Shown here in pieces: positions 26,700 to 40,840 of a stretch of 64,000 bases of DNA. The notes beneath the pieces are model-generated. The model made no database searches, was not told the origin of the DNA, and saw only the letters and a list, made by a program, of their open reading frames with translations. Numbering within the stretch: the stretch's first letter is position 1; the number at the start of each line of letters is the position of its first letter. Source of the stretch: Lepturacanthus savala (lineage: Eukaryota > Chordata > Actinopteri > Scombriformes > Trichiuridae); contig CM060468.1 in assembly GCA_030544235.1 (NCBI GenBank), positions 8,097,758 through 8,161,757 of the forward strand, read 5' to 3'. Position numbers and translations under genes: made by a program.

Positions 26700-28234
26700 C
26701 TGTTACAGAAGGGAGGTAAACCCTTGTAAAAACACTTGATCAGAAATGACCCAGCAGGTCAGAGGAAACGCTGACCACAGACTCGCTATGCAATGCTGAT
26801 AGATAGCAGTTGTTCACAAGGCCACGTTGCACGAGTAGAAACCCCACTGTTATCTTGCAGGAGATGCCTCATATTGACCTTTGCAGCTACTAATTAGTCA
26901 CTTTGTTTTTTCAGATCTCACAAAAACTGTCAAGAACTAACACCCATGCATGTCAAGATCAAGCCGAGTTCAACCTCGGTTCATACACACAAACCCTTTT
27001 GCCTTCGCTTTAGCTTCCAGCGAAAATGATACAATTGTGCAGGTTTGTGTAGCAAGGTTTTCAACGGATGGCAGTCTTAATGTTTAAATCAGTGCCATAC
27101 ATGAAATGAATTTTTACTTCACGCTGTGTTTGTGAATCCGCTGCCTTTACAGCCTGTCATACAGAAGATCATGTTTCACATCTTGTGTCTACTGGGTGAT
27201 GTGACCTCTTGAGGGGGGACACATAACCGTTAGATTCTCTATTATAAAAGACTGCAGAAATGAAAAGGTCTCAGGGGGCCAACACAACAATCCTAAAGAT
27301 TTAATAGAAAAAAATTGTTATGACAAGAGTTTGACAGTGCTGTTTAACCCCTGCTACTCCCTTTGTCATCTACTCCATTGAAAAATATCAACTAACATAT
27401 TTATTTATTGGTCAAATTGACAGATTGTTTCAATGCAGTAATGTCAATGTAACCCAAAAAATATCACTGGCAGATTTTAAAATATGCTTTGGAGTTGGAG
27501 CAAATAGCAGTGTGGCTATTTTTTTTTTAGGTCTAAGACCAGAACGGAGAGTGTCTCCCTTTTTGATGGCTTACTGCTGCCCTCTGTCAAAAAAACACAG
27601 TCACTGCAGCTAGACATAAAAAACAGACACAGTAGTAGAGGTTCCAAGCCATTTAAAAAGAAATAAAATGATAACAATGAAATGTCCATCAAATAATTCC
27701 CGGAATACCGTTTCAGCCGTGATAGTCACCTCCTCTTTGTTAGCCTGTGAGACCGCTTCCAGGAATGCAAGTGCAGACACAGCACTTTTGCGTCCCAATG
27801 TGTGTTTCATTTGGGCTTTCTGTCTCAAACACACATGTGGCTGAAATATGTGGCCCAGTGCTCTCCAACAGAAACAGAGCGCGTTCCAGTTTAGTCCTAA
27901 TGTGCACCTCGCTGGAACGCGTGCCACACTGACACCAAACTAAGTCAGACGGGGCCACGTGTTCGAAAATTTAATACACATTCTTCAGAAGCTCTGTCAC
28001 AGCCCTCAGCAGATGAGTCTACACTGAATCAGGGTCGTTAGACAAAAAAAATAACAGTCTAATTGTCAGAAAGGAAACGGTGACAAGTCATGATAACTGT
28101 GGATAATTTGATCCATTACATGTGGGCTGAACTACAAAACTGAAAGTACATTACACTCAAAACCTACAGTACAACATGTCAGGCTCAACTATGCATGTGG
28201 ATGACATTCACATTGAACTGTACTTGTCAGAAGT

Positions 28235-28279
<45 letters not shown>

Positions 28280-31200
28280 CCACAGTTATCTACAATTTGA
28301 ACAATTATTTGCTGTAATATATTTTAGAATTCATTCATCATGCACAATAGTCCATCTCCTTGTTAAAATCCGCCAAGCCCATGTTTTATGACTTGCATTG
28401 TTCATTGTTCACATTGTGGTCGTCAGGTGAAACTCAAATTTCACTTAAGAATGTGGAAGAATGTGACTGTGGAAAATTTAGTTAGATTACAGGTGTAAGT
28501 CATGAGGTCAGTATGTGTAAAACATACAGCTGGAGGGCAAAAGGAGCCTGCTACATGCCTGTAAACGGTCATCATCAACCACAAAATCAAATGTCTTTGC
28601 CCGCTGGATTGGATGCTGCGTGTGGTGACATAACAGCAGAAGCATGCAGAGGATGGGGGGAGCATTAGGTGTGAGGTCAGTGAGGATCTGTGGCCAAACA
28701 GACAGGAGAGACAGGATGTCCTGTAATATCACTGCATATAGTAGGCCTTGTTTCAATTGTCTTTGTTTATGACCATTGCAGGAAAATAAAATTGTTTTCC
28801 CTCACATTACATGCAAATCTAAGGGCACTTTTTGTAAGAGTGTAAATTGTACTTTAGAAATCATCTGAAGAATATTCAATTTGATACACAATAGCAGGCA
28901 GCCAGCATCAGAAGGCATCCAGCCTCAGTGAAAACACGAGAGTCAACACTGTTTGGACATCAGTGTTTGAGGAACACACGTCCAAGGACCTCTGTCATTC
29001 TGACAAAACATCTAAACATTTTAACCACCTCGGTTTACACAATGTTAGTGAACGTGTCATTTCGGCGGCAATTACCCATTCATAAATAAATAACTTAATT
29101 TGAAAAACATGAATTAAAGGTTTCGAGTTTAGACTAATGTACTAATGTACAAAGCAGTTAATGAAAGACTATTAACAAATGTCTCATTTCTGATGTTTAA
29201 GGCTTATGACACTGATTTTAAACTCTACGGTGTAACTCGATTTCTTCTCTTTTACTTGTTGCTGTATGAGTCAGGTCATTAGGAAGCATTTCATCCAGCG
29301 GAGTGGCATTCCACAGATCTATGTGTAGCGTGACTTTGGGAGGAATCAGACAAAGTTCCATGGCCAGAATCACTTTAGACGTTGTGTAAATTACACTCAC
29401 ATAGTGTGTTCTGTGTGTGTTTGTATTGTTTCATGTACTAGAAGATGTTGGTGTCTAAAAAGTAAAGTAAAAAAGAATAGCAAAACTGTGTTCTGGGACA
29501 TGCTAGATTGGATCCTTTTGTGGACTCTTAACTCAATTGTGTGTGTGTGTGTGCATGTGTGTATAAGTGTACCGTGTAACATACAACACCCTAGAAAGCA
29601 TATTTGTCTTGCCTTCACCTTGTTTTATAGCTGCTGCATGGAGGAAATCCCATTCAATCAAAGCTGTGGGAAAGATCCACCCCTAACACAGATTTTCATT
29701 ATTAATGTATGAACTTACTTCCAAAGGTAGAGAAAGCAGAGGGGCTACAGAAAAGTCTGCGATGTCTTCAATAAACTGGGCGATCAACAACAAGAGACTG
29801 AATCCACAAACACAGCATGGGATTTAAACAACCATGACAGCAAACATACTGTACACCCTGCAGAAAGGTCTTTGAACAAGACACTGAAACAATACCAGAT
29901 CCGGGGGGGGGGGGATGCTGTGCTGTGGCGGACTCTGACCACAGACTTTGTTTTGAATGAAGCTCGCATAAAGGCACTTTCTCAAGAGAAGTATCAATAA
30001 ATGACAATAAAAAAAGATAAATAATCAAATAATGCCTTGAATTAATCGTCGGTCTGAGAGGATTCGGGGATGACAATCTCAGGTAGGAGTTACAGCTCCT
30101 TTGAGTCTGTGCCTGAGAGGCCCCCTTTTCATATCTACTATTCCAGGTCGAGCTGTGGGACTTTAGCTTTGCATGGAATTCCACTTTAAGGAATTGTATT
30201 CCATGAAAAAAAATTCGATATAGAAAGCCATAAGAGAGGTCCCAAGTCAGCCGTATAATTTACAACTTGGACACAGAGTTCTGTAAATAGCTCTTTAGAG
30301 TGTCTGCTCTTATGACAGGACAAGGACCTTAATATGCTTAATATGTTCTCACTGAGGAGAATACAGAACATTGAGGCAAGGTTCGCAACTAGAAAACATT
30401 TACTGTAAAGATATTTACAGTAAGACAGGGTTAAATGTGAGATTACAGCAGGTTAAGTGGCATAAACACGTCAGTGCTGCCAATACTGGGATTCTTTCCC
30501 ACTCTTTGTCCAGGGTGAGCTCTGGTATAATCGGTGCCAAGCTTTACCTTGTTATCCATTTCGTATTCATCGAAAAAAGGGGTTTTTCTGAGACAGCAAA
30601 AGATATATCTCGATGAAGAGCTGGGGAAGAGAGAGAAAGACAGAAAGAGAGAGAGATCGAGAAATACATTTCCAAGGTATAGCAGGCTGCTTGCCAGATG
30701 CAATCTCGGCAGCTGGATAACAGATACAATGAAATTTCAGATCATTCTATAAATACCGCGACCAGCTGCTTTTAGTTAATGTCAGATAAATATTATAAAA
30801 GCACCACACATTAACTGTCTGTTATCGGCAATTAACCGACAACAGTGTTTTTCTTCATTTAGAAACATGAGAAAAAGGGCACCGGGTGACGGAAAGTGGT
30901 TTGAGGTAACATATGAGATCTTTAAGCTGATCCGACATGAAATGGATTATGAGGTGTTTTGCCTGGTCGACGTGGAGGGGGGGCAGGTGGGCTCCTCTGG
31001 GACTGAGTTTTTGTTTTTATGGTGTCTTTCTTGTTGCATTAGTTTATGTGAGTTTTACAAGGAATAATATGTGGAGGTCATGGATGTGGGGACTGACAGC
31101 ATCTTTCACTGGTCTCCCCAGCAGCTCCCTCCGCACGTCCCGGGGGGGCTTCTCCTGTTACCCGCTAATGCCTCCCAGTCGCCCTCGCAGTGTCGTAGCT

Positions 31201-31400
31201 TTGGTTGAACATAACTGCGCGGGGATAGAGTTTCACCATTGTTGCTCTTGTGCTCAGATTGCAATGACACTTGCAAGCAAGCAAACACAGCAACAGCTAC
31301 GTTGTCACGACGTAATGCAGTTTGGTGCAAAAAGAGCAAACGCTGCCTTTGTGAAACCAGTTTGAGGTGTTGCCATTTCAGATTGTGTAAGATTAGATTA
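26700..31400. other. Intergenic stretch without supported genes
   Basis: Contains (TA)17 at 28243-28276, a (GT)n tract near 29539, a poly-G run near 29903 and an (AG)n tract near 30630. A frame at 30867-31067 has no similarity I recognise. Confidence 0.5.
28243..28276. repeat. (TA)17 microsatellite
   Basis: 34 bases of perfect TA dinucleotide after a short GT run. Confidence 0.97.
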
Positions 31401-31409
31401 ACTGTCTGA

Positions 31410-31878
31410 CACTAGCATTTAAAAGTTTAGGGTCACATCAGAAATTTCAATATTTTTGAAAGCTTTAAACCAATCAGAAATACACTATATCTATTGCTAA
31501 TGTGGTAAATGACTATTCTAGCCGCAAATGAATTTGGTCCAATATCTACATAGACATAGGGACATAGGACATTTCCAACATCTATCACTCCAGTGTTCTA
31601 GTGGTACAATGTGTTTGCTCATTGCATCAGAAGGCTAAGGGATGATTAGAAGACTCTTGTGCAATCATCTTAGCACAGCTGAAAACAGTTTAGATGGTTA
31701 GAGAAGCTATAAAATTGACCTTCCTTTGATGAAAGCAAAGTTCAAATACAAATCATTATTTCTAACCTCGTCTTGACTATATCTACTCATTTTACAACCC
31801 ATTGTGGTAAATAACAGTGTGACTTTTCATGGACGACACAAAATTGCCTGGGTGACCCCAAACTTTTGAATACTAGTG
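31410..31878. mobile_element. Tc1/mariner-like MITE
   Basis: Terminal inverted repeats: the left end starts CACTAGCATTTAAAAGTTT-GGGTCAC and the complement of the right end starts CACTAGTATTCAAAAGTTT-GGGTCAC. The 469-bp interior contains the Tc1-MITE phrases GGTAAATGACTATTCTAG and TTAGCACAGCTGAAAAC seen across teleosts. No transposase frame, so non-autonomous. A clean TA duplication is not preserved. Confidence 0.8.
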
Positions 31879-34297
31879 TGTTTCCCCTCGAATGATAAAC
31901 AGTAATTGTTTAACACACACGGAGCAGACTTCAATTCTCATGAGCCAGCTGACGTGGTTTTGAATATAATTTTGCTGCATCATTTGTGCCATGCTGGAGT
32001 TGCCTATATGTTTGATACGTGTCATATTTCACCTTTACTTGGCATAGCTGACAACAGCCTCCTGGGTCTCACATTCCACAAAAATGCCATCGCTTTGGCA
32101 GGGTTCTAGCTGCAGGTACATGAACCGGAGAACTTGGGAATACAAATGAAGTATGCTTCAGGCTGCACTTTGGGAACAAATGGCAAGTGTCTGTATCCAT
32201 TTCTTAATAAAACAACAGTTCTCTCTCACACACACATACACAGACTCCATCAATTTGCAGTACTATGGTTTTCATTAGTGGAAGGCATCTTAACTGTCAA
32301 GGGCAAAAAGCTGCAGGGAAAACCACCCAGTCAATAGTGGTGATGTGGCCGGTTGGGCGAGGGGTGTGACTAATTTACCCAGAAATTGACATGTGCACAT
32401 TGCAAGCTGTGATGCTCAAAATATCCCAACTGTTCCTATTTTGCTCATTCATCGTTTTGCTCACTTTTACTCCTCATCTGCTTGACATTTCAGTTTCTAG
32501 TTCAGGCCACTTTCATCTTGAAAACAGAAATAAATCAGTTCATAAAAGATTGCAAACGTGTTAAGTTGCCAAGATGTGCTTTCATTGAACTAAAAATACC
32601 TTGAGGGCCCATGATTGAATCCATAATTGTAACTTCCACCTTTATTGCAATGGCCACCTATATTCCGTGACAGTGTGTTGGAGGCTGCATGTGTGAACAC
32701 AGTGTGGTTTTCTAGCTCAGTTAAAGCCGGGCTTCATGAAATTTGATTGATATTGGCTGGTAGCGCACTGTAACCCTCAACGGCTGTGTGCGACTTTTAC
32801 CTCGGCCTCACTATCCACAGCTGTTTCCTGCCTGAAACTGCTGAAATAGTGGTGTAGGAAGATCAGAGCTAGGCCAACACAAACCAAAGTATCTCTGCCA
32901 CAACTACACACACACATCCATAAGAGCCATCCACACCTCCCTGCAGATTGCTACTGGTCACCTTGCAGCACTTCCTGTCTGATTTGGGTCATTTCCTGTT
33001 TCTTTGTGTGAAGGGAGGCTTCAGGCTTCTCTGAGGTTAAAGTACACAGGGGGATGAGGAGAGGACAAGGTCATAGCTTCCTCCCTTTAATCACCTTCAA
33101 CCTACCTCCACACTCACGCACACATTCAATGTAGAAATGAAGTACATTAGAGCTTTATATTTTACATCCGGCTAAAGAATCGATGAACCGGTAGTGACTT
33201 TGAAAACCGCATAGAAGTCCCATGTAGCACGTTTGCTCAAATTCATATCTGGGTAGAATGAACCCTTGTGAAACTATGGGACTCATGGCATAGAGAATCA
33301 TGGCAGTATAGAGGACTGAAAAGCATGCTTGCAAATGAAAAGTTGTTCAGGAATAGGCTTAAATTCTAGAGTAATGGCAGTGTACCTTTGAGCAAGCATT
33401 TGGCTGATCCAGGAGGGTTAAGCCTTGTTTTCACTGTCATTACGTTACAGTATGGGTATCAGTACGGGTAGGGTGTGGGTTGGTAATGGACAGCTTTGTG
33501 TTTCCACTGTATAACGGATCCTTAAACTTATACAGGGGGCTCCTTCCCTAGGATCAAGGTCTTGTGTGCTTGGTACCCCAACCAAGAGGGTTACTAAATA
33601 AGGTAACAGGTAACCATGGAAATGGAAACGCTAAAATAAGTTTTCACAGGGCAGCTCCTAGATGTGGAATCATTCAATACTTGGCACATGTGGCAATGTG
33701 TCATTAAACTCTTTCTTTGAATGCGGAAGGAATGACGAAAAACACACAATATATAAAATTCATAAGGAATTTGTTTGCAGCATTCTGGGAAATCAACATC
33801 AAACATAAAATTCTTTTTTACGCTCTCTATCTCTCTCAACTCTAAATGGAGGCGGTTTATCGGCAGAGGCTAAAACAAGTGCCGATCCCAAAACGCCTAC
33901 TGTTGAAGAGTAGGAACATTTTCTCGAAGAAAAAAAAAAAAAAAACACCGGAGAACACTTCAAAGTGGTCCCAAATGAGGGAGACTCATAAACGGTTTGC
34001 CCCTCAAGTGTGCTCAGCGCAATCACTGTCTAGTAGCGAGGGCAAAGAAATGAGCCAGATTGTTTGTGACAATTAGGCTGATGCCAGATACTGCCCGCTA
34101 TGGCCTGCGCAATCACTTGTCCCCATCAGCCAACTTTGTTTATCGGTAATTGCAATTTGGAAAGAACTCTGTGGCGATTAGGCCCAGGGAGTGGTCAGAC
34201 AGAGAGCTCGCCCAGCCCTAAACAAGAGAGCAGTGTTTGGGTAGAGTCTGCACGAGGTCCCACTGAGAGAGAGAGCGGAGGGGTGAGGAGAAGTGCC

Positions 34298-34357
34298 AAA
34301 GGAAGGAAGGAAGGAAGGAAGGAAGGACAGACAGAAGGGAGGAAGGAAGGAAGGAAG
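34298..34357. repeat. (GGAA)n microsatellite
   Basis: GGAA tetranucleotide array, interrupted by GACAGACAGA in the middle. Such arrays can bind ETS factors, but here it is simply a likely polymorphic repeat. Confidence 0.95.
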
Positions 34358-35330
34358 TATCACGAGAGAAGCAAAGAAAAATATAAATATGCATCAGCGA
34401 GTCTGTCAACTGCACTAAATATCTAATCTTTAACCCATCCTGTGTGATAAGGAAGCCCAGTTTTGTCACAGTTTGACTGTTATGTTCCTTTTTGGGCCAA
34501 AAAGCAATTGAACCACAGAGGCTGATATGGAAGACTTCCACATAGAATCCATACTTGTCTGCAGCCCTGTGCTAATTTTAGGGTAAACTTTCCCCTAGAT
34601 TGCATGTGGTCATTTTGATTTCCCCTTAGTGATGTGATGCAATTAAACAGGTTTTGATTAATCCTGACAAACCACATATTTTAACAGATGAGCTCTTTTC
34701 TAATTACATTGCATCAGGTTGAATTTCATCAGTGGGTCATAATTTGTGCACAGGATCCCCCAGAGGCTTCAGGAGCTTTTAGCAAGCTACCTCGCTCCAG
34801 GTGTCTTACTTCCGTGTTACATTTAGTCTCACACGCCCCTGCAGGCAAGAAACACAGCCAGACACAAACCGAGTGGTGATATAATAGATAAAGCAAGATC
34901 CTTAACACACCATGTTTGTTATAGCCCCACTGTACTCCCACAAGAATTCTCTCTAATGTCTTACTGATCAAAACATATTGTCTGATCACAACCCGGTTTA
35001 ATAGCCAAATATTGGAGTTTGTTCTTTGATTTCTTTTCAGTGAAACACACAGCAAATACTGTAACCTGGCAGAGACAGTGTGTGCGACAACAAGAGAGCA
35101 AAGAACTTGTGAGATGAAATGAAAGTAGCATCTGTTGAAGTGATTGAATAGCCATGTGCAGGCCCTCCGTGCATTGCTCCATCTGCATATCACATCAAAG
35201 AGAGACCAAGTGAAAAAAGGGTATATTGTTACTCAAATGTCCCAATGATATGCATTAACTTATTTTTTTCTTTCTTTCAAGTTCATATCTCTGTGCAAGA
35301 AGTGCAAATGAGATTATTCAAGGATCTTGA

Positions 35331-35344
35331 CTGACATCTAGTGG
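35331..35344 (-). promoter_or_regulatory. CTCF-like motif
   Basis: The minus strand reads CCACTAGATGTCAG, one mismatch from the CTCF core CCASYAGRKGGCRS. Single matches occur by chance, so weak support. Confidence 0.25.
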
Positions 35345-38300
35345 CTGCATCAGGCGGCTGCATGTGAGCACAGGCAGTTGTAATTTCCTGGGATTCGCAC
35401 TGTGTGTTGAGAGATGTTATGGGGCATAAGCATACCAGATGGTGTTAAACCTGCTGGATTTGCAGGCTACAAGCTCGCTGTGACAATCTGAGGTTGTTTA
35501 ATGATTCCAAAACCTGTTTTATTCCTCTCCACTCACTCCGTTTCCTCACCGTTTTCTTCTAAGTGACTCACTGAAATATGCAAACACACATGCAGACTTT
35601 CATCTATTCCCAAATGCTGCCTTAACTGTAAATCACATACTGTAGGTGTATTTTTTCATCATTATGGTAATTATGGTACAAATATGGTTAATACATTTTA
35701 GATATATTTTCAGCTCCAGCTCAATTCCTGTGTTTCACAAAGCAAAACAAAACACACAATCCCAATATGCAGACGGTGTTTCGGTAATAGGGACTCATAG
35801 ATCCTGTCGAAGACCTGAAGACGTGCAGGAGGGTTGGGAGAAAAGTTCAATTCTAGAGGGAATGTGTCATCTTTAATTGGTTCCAAGTGTCCCAGATTCA
35901 TTTGGGAGAAAAATTCCCTTTGCTCGCCTGTGCCTTTTGTCTTCTTCCAAGGAAAACAACAAAAGGGGGAAATAATAGTACTCATGTTGCTTCATTTTCA
36001 TTCTTAGTAGATATTAAAACATTTCCTGAGGATGTGGTCCATGTTAGTGTGGGCAGGTGATCGTAGGCGAAGTCAGACTGAATATCTCCTGTGGTGGGGG
36101 AAAGGAGGAAGCAACTTAAAGCTGCTGCCTTATGCTGTACAGTGGAAGATCGGATGAGATGATGTCAGTATGCACTCAACATAAAGAGGTTTTGTTTTTT
36201 GCTTTGTAAAAACACATATATACTGTATGTCTAACCATATGTAAAAATAGAACCCCTACCTGTGATTTTTGGACCCCATTCTTATATATTAAATATTAAC
36301 AATTTAATGCAATATCTCCAATATTGTAATTATTTCAAATGCCCATCCCTCTAATAGACAACATTCATTATGCCAGCAATCAGAACTGCTAAATCCACTG
36401 ACATCCTTGAAATGAGTTCAATCATGGTACCAGTGCATGTTTTCTGTGTATGTTTGCATTTGTTGATGTGAGGTGTTTCCCTTTATTCTTTTCATCTATT
36501 TATCTGTTTTAAAAATACTTTAAATTAATAAAAAAAACATTGATACCAAGTAAATAGCCTGCTAAATGGGGACAATATGTCCCCAAACAGCACTGTTGCC
36601 TAATATGCATTTGTTTTTCAATATTAACCAATGAACAAGGGAGTACTTTGTAGGAAACAATTTGTTCTGGGCAAGAAAGAATTCCAGTAATGTCTTTACA
36701 CAACAGAACAAAACAAAAACAAAATTAGTAATTTATTGAGGCAGAGTAGGTCATTTCACACAGATAAGGCCTTTCCAACAACATTTCTCATTCATTTTTC
36801 AACGTTAAATTGAATCTTGTTTTTTTTTTTTTTTTTTTCCTATAGCAGGAAAGTTCCTCTGTCATTGCAGTGAACTTATATCTCATTCATAAACACATGG
36901 AATTCAGAATGGGAGCCTATAGACAGCTTTCATTTTCATCCTTGAGCGTAAACCCAAAGACTCAAGTTGCTGCAGGCTATAGCTGGTTCTGACTGAAGCT
37001 GCGCCAGCGCTCTTTGATTTTGACTTTTTGTACTCTGAGAAAAAAAAAAAAAAAAAAACAGTCCCATAGCCCTCACTAGAGCTTCTAAGAGATCTCTCCT
37101 CGTGCGCATACTCACAAACAACTAATCAATCTGAAGTTTTGAGCTGGGTTAAAACGGTGAAATTTCAATCTTGTTCACACCTAAAAATCAATTTAATGTC
37201 AATTTATGCTTCGGTGCCAAGCAGACCAAAACAAACAACAGAAAAAAAAAAAAAAAAATCAGCAGAGAATTGGAAAGTCAAATAAATCACCCTTATCAGT
37301 TTCAAACAGAGGGAACCATGTGCATCATCACTGCCAAACACAGCGTTGTTTTTGTACCTTTAATTAGACATTTGCCTTTTTAAAAAGTCACCGATTGGCA
37401 GCCATGTGGCCTTGGAACGGCCAAAACAAAACAGAGGAATGATGGCCTTAGATCTGCGTGACCACCGGCCGCCGACGGAGGATATGTGAAATTTTCGTGT
37501 CAAAGAAAGTGGAAACAATGCAGAACCCTGAGGACATGTGGACAGCCAGCTACTTAAAACACATATAAAACACACACACACACATGCAAAGCAAAACTAT
37601 TGCTCATTGGCTGCATACCCCCAGGCCATCTCATCCACCCCCAGACCAAATTCTCTTTGCCAATTTGTCAGTACATGTTGCTAAGGACTATTAAGCTCCT
37701 ATCTGTCCAACAGACAACTGTAGATGAACATAAATTCATATTCATTTTATTGTATGCTACTGTATTGTAGAACCCCCCCTTGATATTCAGTTCAAAGCAT
37801 TAACATTTCTTTTACCTATACGTATTCCATCAAGCCCTTTCTTATATTTCCCCTATCCCATCCTGTAGCCTTTACCCTCTCCACCCCTCCCCTCCCCCCT
37901 CCTCCCCCCACCTCACCCCTCCATCCTGTCTGCAGGCTGCCAGGCACAGATAAGGTGTCTTGGCAGGGAGTAGGAGTGCTGTCCTTCGCCTCGCTGAGTG
38001 GGAATCCAGGAAGCTGTGTTCACGCCACATCGCTGGAACAATAGGACGGGGAGGGGGGAGCAATTGGGATGAAAATGAAAAAAAAGGAAAAAAAAATAAG
38101 AAAAAAAAGGTAGAGAAGTGAAATGAATGTGGGACTATCAAACCTTGCCCTGCTAGAGGAAGATACCAAGCTGCTGTATGCGCGGTTTAAGACACAACTT
38201 TAGAGAAACAATATTTTCCTCCCTGGTTTCATTTTTACTCTTTAAATCTTGGTCCCTGAGGACAGTCCGTGACCTTTGCCCTTGTAGATGGAGTTTCGAC

Positions 38301-40826
38301 TTTCCTTCTTTCGTATTTTGAAAGATACAAGTGATGCTTTCTAACTCAGGGGCACATGTGATACATCCCATGGCTTACTTTGTGATGAAATAACCTTTTT
38401 TGCCGCGCTCTTCGCCTCATTCCCGCGTTTTCACTTTTCAATGGTTTTGCGCTTCTTTCAAAACACATTTCAGCTATAAACAGCCATGAGCTTGTAGATC
38501 TTACAGAGCAAGAAATGATGGAGGAAGAAGAAAAATAAGAACAAAGAATTGATAGATTTTTTTTTTTTTCACTCGCGTTGTTGCTGAACTGGACGATTGA
38601 TTCTACTGTCAGCAGAGAACAGGCATCTTTACAATCCCCTAAAGATGAATTTCTCCCTGTGTGATTATAGAATAAGGGTTCAAAATGGCAGATCTCCAAA
38701 GAAATCTCAGCTATAACTGATTCTGCGAGAAGAGAATCAACTTTAGTTTTCTCAAAAATTCTCTACTTTTGCCATTATGGCCACATCCAACCAGATAGTC
38801 CTACAGTAGCCGATTTTTAAACAGTAGTTATGATTTTTAAGGATCAATTTTGACTTTAAAGTGGAAATATTGTTTGTGCTGCTGTTGCAGCTGACAACCG
38901 GAACATGTGTTGTGTCGAAGTCTGTTCCCCCAACTATATATTTCCCCTTACCTTAACCAGCACCCAACCTTACCTTAACCCCAACCACTTATTTCTACTA
39001 TATCAAACCATAACTATAGCCCAAGTCCTAAGACCAACCGCGGAGGAGGTGCTATGGAAAAGACAATTACATTATTTGAGGGGAAAGCCAACTTCTACTC
39101 AACAGCGGATCACTTTCCATTTTCCTCAGAGCTTGGCTCCGTGAAGAAATGATCAACACCAAGAAGCATTTTCACTGAAGAGGTAAATTGAAATTGTCAC
39201 ATATTTATATTGAATCTGGGAACAGGCAAAAAAGTTGTTGTAATGATGTGCACTGCCTGGTAATAACTTAGTTTGAGTAACATTATTGCTTCACAAACAA
39301 GCAATTACAGCAGGGGTTGGCATTGGGGTGGGTGGGTGGAGGGAGGGAGCAACATTAGGAGAAAAAACATTAAGAGAAAAGGCCTGAGTTTGTAAATCTA
39401 TGTAGTCTACCGTCTAATCTAATGTGCCGTAAATCCAGTCTTCATTTTCCCGGTGGATTCCGCCTGGTGGCGGACAGAATTGCATAGTGAGGCTTACAGG
39501 GGAATCAATCTAAATGCTGATGGTGTCATTATTCTATAGCCATTACACTGTGCAATCGACATTTACTTCATAATGATAAGTTAAAGCAAAAAAAAATGTT
39601 GTCTACTTACTTCCACTTTAATGATGAAACAGTAGGCAGTGTGAAATTGTTATTAATGCTTTTGGAAAGGTGCTGCAGAACAACTACATCAAGGGTTATG
39701 TACACAGAATCCTGAAATGCCATGAAGATAATTTAAAATTTAGTGACATTGCGCCGGTGTGTGTGTGTGCGTGCGTGTGTGTGTCGTTTCCTGTGAAAAG
39801 CAGCTGCTGATCTTCGATGTGCCGTGTGGCTACGCAAACTGCCATCAACGGTTCCGCTCCCTGTGTGATTTACGGACAGACGTTAATCAGGCACGTACGC
39901 TTAAACACACTGTGGTGTACCCGTGTCCACATGTGTACACAGGCATTTTCACAAATGTAACCCTCCATCCCACTGCAACCGCACCCTGTCCACTTGTCCT
40001 CTGTAGCCCGGATCAAATGGCAGGGTCACAGGCTTGATTTGAAAATGATCTCAAGGCTATTTTAGCCTTGTTTTAGGATGGGGCAGTGGCACATAAGGAA
40101 GCAAACTCCTAGTAGACACTTTATACAATCATAGATTATCAACTCGTTAAGTCAGAGGAATCTTCTCACCACTCTCAGAGGTGTTGTCGCCTTGTATTAT
40201 TTACATTTCATTACCATAGACAGCACGGTATATATTTGAATGTGTGTGTGCGTGTGTGTGAGAGAGAGCACAATGTGAATTAATTCACAGCATTTTAATT
40301 CTCTCTGTATAACAGCTGTTATTAATTACCTTTCAGCAACCACCGACTCCACTTTCTTCAATGAATTGTGGCTGAACCCTTGAAACTGCGCATTTATTGT
40401 TCATGTGCACCTGCCAGACTCGTGTCGTTCTGCTCTCCTCGCACTTTCTGCCAGTCACAGGGGTTGCCCCCATAAAATAAACTGCTCCGCTGTTCGGCTA
40501 ATATGAATAGTCACTTCCAAATTAGAACTGAATGGAGTTGTAATGCTTGAATGGACACGACTGGCTTCATAGACACAGGTGAATACACCATTTATGTGCT
40601 TCCACGACAGCACTTGTAACTCGCAGTGACAAGGCTCCAAAAGCCTCGCGTGCTCCTCTGTGGGGAGACGCCATTGTAATCGCGGTGAAATGGTAAATTA
40701 AAGGCGTGCGTTGCAGCTTGGCTCTCAGCTAACCCTTTCCCCACTTGTGTAACACTCTCTGATCGGCCTAAATGAGCCTTGCTGAGGACTATATTGGCCC
40801 TCTCTTGGCATTTTCGTGATCCATGA

Positions 40827-40840
40827 CTGCCCTCTGCTGC
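40827..40840 (-). promoter_or_regulatory. CTCF-like motif
   Basis: The minus strand reads GCAGCAGAGGGCAG, one mismatch at the weak first position of CCASYAGRKGGCRS. A plausible insulator site, unproven. Confidence 0.3.

Noticed and set aside
30867..31067. Frame beginning MRKRAPGDGKW with a possible donor inside
   Set aside because: No known protein similarity and no matching acceptor or neighbouring exon.
33430..33660. Palindromic element with GGTA-type motifs
   Set aside because: Inverted similarity was suspected, but the arms are too diverged to define ends; only mentioned in the regional description.
34100..34426. Charged Gly-Arg-Lys-Glu-rich frame
   Set aside because: Produced by the (GGAA)n microsatellite.
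34729..35193. Minus-strand open frame of 154 codons
   Set aside because: No similarity to a known protein and no promoter or splice support; overlaps another frame on the same strand.
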